Source: Clostridiales bacterium (lineage in GTDB: Bacteria; Bacillota; Clostridia; Oscillospirales; CAG-272). From it: a DNA stretch of 64,000 bases. Each line of letters opens with the position of its first letter. The stretch's first letter is position 1. Below are positions 63,112 through 64,000 of the stretch, one piece after another. The notes under the pieces are model-generated. The model saw only the letters and a list, made by a program, of their open reading frames with translations, made no database searches and had not been told where the DNA came from. The stretch lies in NCBI GenBank assembly GCA_012727435.1, contig JAAYHB010000010.1:1-64000 (forward strand), given 5' to 3'. A program made the translations under genes and the position numbers.

Positions 63112-63840
63112 TTACTCTTCGTTCTCCCAATTGTGGTAGACCTCGACCACGTCGTCGTGCTCCTCGAGGTGCTCGAGCAGCAGTTTCATTTTCCTGTTAT
63201 CGTCGTCATTCTCAAGACTGACATAAGTAGACGGCATTTTATCCTTTTCCGCCGACTCGATGCGGTAACCGGCGCTCTCGAGCGTACTTTTCACAGCATA
63301 TAAGTCGTCAGGCTCGGTATAAATCAGATATGCCTCGTCCTCGGCCGCAAAATCGGCGGCGCCGGCCTCAAGCGCGGCCTCCATCAGCGCTTCCTCGTCC
63401 TTTGCATTCTCTCGTAGGATGACAATTACACCCTTTTCCGAGAAGAGGAAGCCGACGCAGCCCGACTGCCCGAGATTGCCTCCGAATTTATCAAAATAAT
63501 GGCGTATGTCTCCGGCAGTGCGGTTGCGGTTGTCGGTCGAGGTTTCGACTATTACCGCCACTCCCCCGGGACCGTAGCCCTCGTATGTGACCGCCTCGTA
63601 GTTGGCGCCCTCGCCGCCCAGCGCCTTTTTTATCGAGCGCTCGATGTTTTCGTTCGGCATGTTGTTGGCCTTGGCCTTGGCGATGACGTCCCGCAGCTTA
63701 GAGTTGACATTCGGGTCGCCGCCCCCGGCCTTTACCGCCATGGCAATTTCCCTGCCGATTTTGGTAAATATTGCGGCGCGCTGAGCGTCGGTCTTTTCTT
63801 TTTTATGCTTAATATTTGACCATTTGCTGTGTCCGGACAT
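63112..63840 (-). CDS. YebC/PmpR family regulatory protein
   Basis: A 242-residue cytosolic protein of the YebC family, whose members have been linked to transcription control and, more recently, translation of proline-rich stretches; the role here is unknown. It opens with SGHSKWSNIKHKKEKTDAQR, followed by FTKIGREIAMAVKAGGGDPN, and contains EGYGPGGVAVIVETSTDN, all hallmark blocks. Length is normal. Confidence 0.96.
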   Translation of the reverse strand: MSGHSKWSNIKHKKEKTDAQRAAIFTKIGREIAMAVKAGGGDPNVNSKLRDVIAKAKANNMPNENIERSIKKALGGEGANYEAVTYEGYGPGGVAVIVETSTDNRNRTAGDIRHYFDKFGGNLGQSGCVGFLFSEKGVIVILRENAKDEEALMEAALEAGAADFAAEDEAYLIYTEPDDLYAVKSTLESAGYRIESAEKDKMPSTYVSLENDDDNRKMKLLLEHLEEHDDVVEVYHNWENEE

Positions 63841-63861
63841 AACAGATACCTTGTGACTATA

Positions 63862-64000
63862 TCAGATTTTGCTCGTTTTCTTCAGGCAGATAAGCCCAAA
63901 TGCGCGGCCAAGCACGACATTGACCGCTTCGGTAAGCCTGATTCTTGTCGTTCTCTTTGCAGGGTCTTCCTCATTGAGTATCCGGCAGTTGTGATAAAAA
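63862..64000 (-). CDS. argS: Partial: C-terminal end of a probable arginyl-tRNA synthetase
   Basis: Only the last 45 or so residues are in the window, ending with TGA at 63862-63864. The sequence starts FYHNCRILNEEDPAKRTTRI and continues RLTEAVNVVLGRAFGLI, which fits the anticodon-binding helices at the C-terminus of ArgRS (consensus C-R-V-L, then LALVEA-T-VL). The usual ending APERM is replaced by LKKTSKI. The rest of the gene lies beyond the window. Confidence 0.65.
   Translation of the reverse strand, partial: FYHNCRILNEEDPAKRTTRIRLTEAVNVVLGRAFGLICLKKTSKI

Noticed and set aside
1..64000. tRNA or rRNA genes
   Set aside because: No cloverleaf-like or rRNA sequences were recognised in the gaps by eye; a covariance search was not possible.

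Overview
The window looks like a chromosomal segment of a spore-forming Clostridia bacterium, probably Oscillospirales/Ruminococcaceae-like. The reasons are a SpoIIID sporulation regulator, a PdaA-type spore-cortex deacetylase, a DUF1540 protein, T-box control of an amidotransferase operon, an archaeal-type AspRS with GatCAB, and a GC-rich composition typical of that group. Taxonomy is inferred from gene content only.

Layout. 1-4729 is the right end of an integrative element or prophage: an endolysin, an HTH/zinc-ribbon protein, a SHOCT-like small protein and two tandem large serine recombinases. 4730-8157 is a conspicuously AT-rich patch with metE (broken by one missing base), metF and the 3' remnant of a short-chain dehydrogenase; it looks foreign and possibly recently acquired. 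From 8158 the GC-rich host backbone resumes: malic enzyme, an FAD oxidoreductase, a cysteine-rich conserved protein, then tig-clpP-clpX. 15926-16930 holds a phosphoesterase and a DUF1540 protein. 17004-23236 is a minus-strand operon apgM-lepB-rbgA-rnhB-yraN-dipeptidase-thrC. 23454-31479 holds membrane and envelope proteins, spoIIID, an rRNA/tRNA methyltransferase and two polysaccharide deacetylases.

31761-45065 is a complete arginine pathway cluster (argG, argH, argC, argJ, argB, argD, argF, carA, carB) in which carB is fused in frame to a DapF-like epimerase lacking one catalytic cysteine. 45372-50393 is a T-box controlled gatC-gatA-gatB-aspS2 operon whose specifier reads as an asparagine codon, consistent with tRNA-dependent Asn-tRNA(Asn) synthesis. 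50410-64000 holds a GDSL hydrolase, IMP dehydrogenase, an LRR lipoprotein, a P-type Ca2+ ATPase, a metallo-beta-lactamase-fold lipoprotein, a cupin-rarA pair, a P-loop kinase with a possible ParB-like tail, an Mrp/NBP35 ATPase, YebC and the 3' end of a probable argS.

The most striking non-coding signal is a family of eight interspersed palindromic repeats, nearly all sitting a few bases behind a stop codon and reading in the same direction as the gene in front. Their two hairpins vary in sequence but several copies keep them base-paired. The most striking coding signal is the CarB-DapF fusion.
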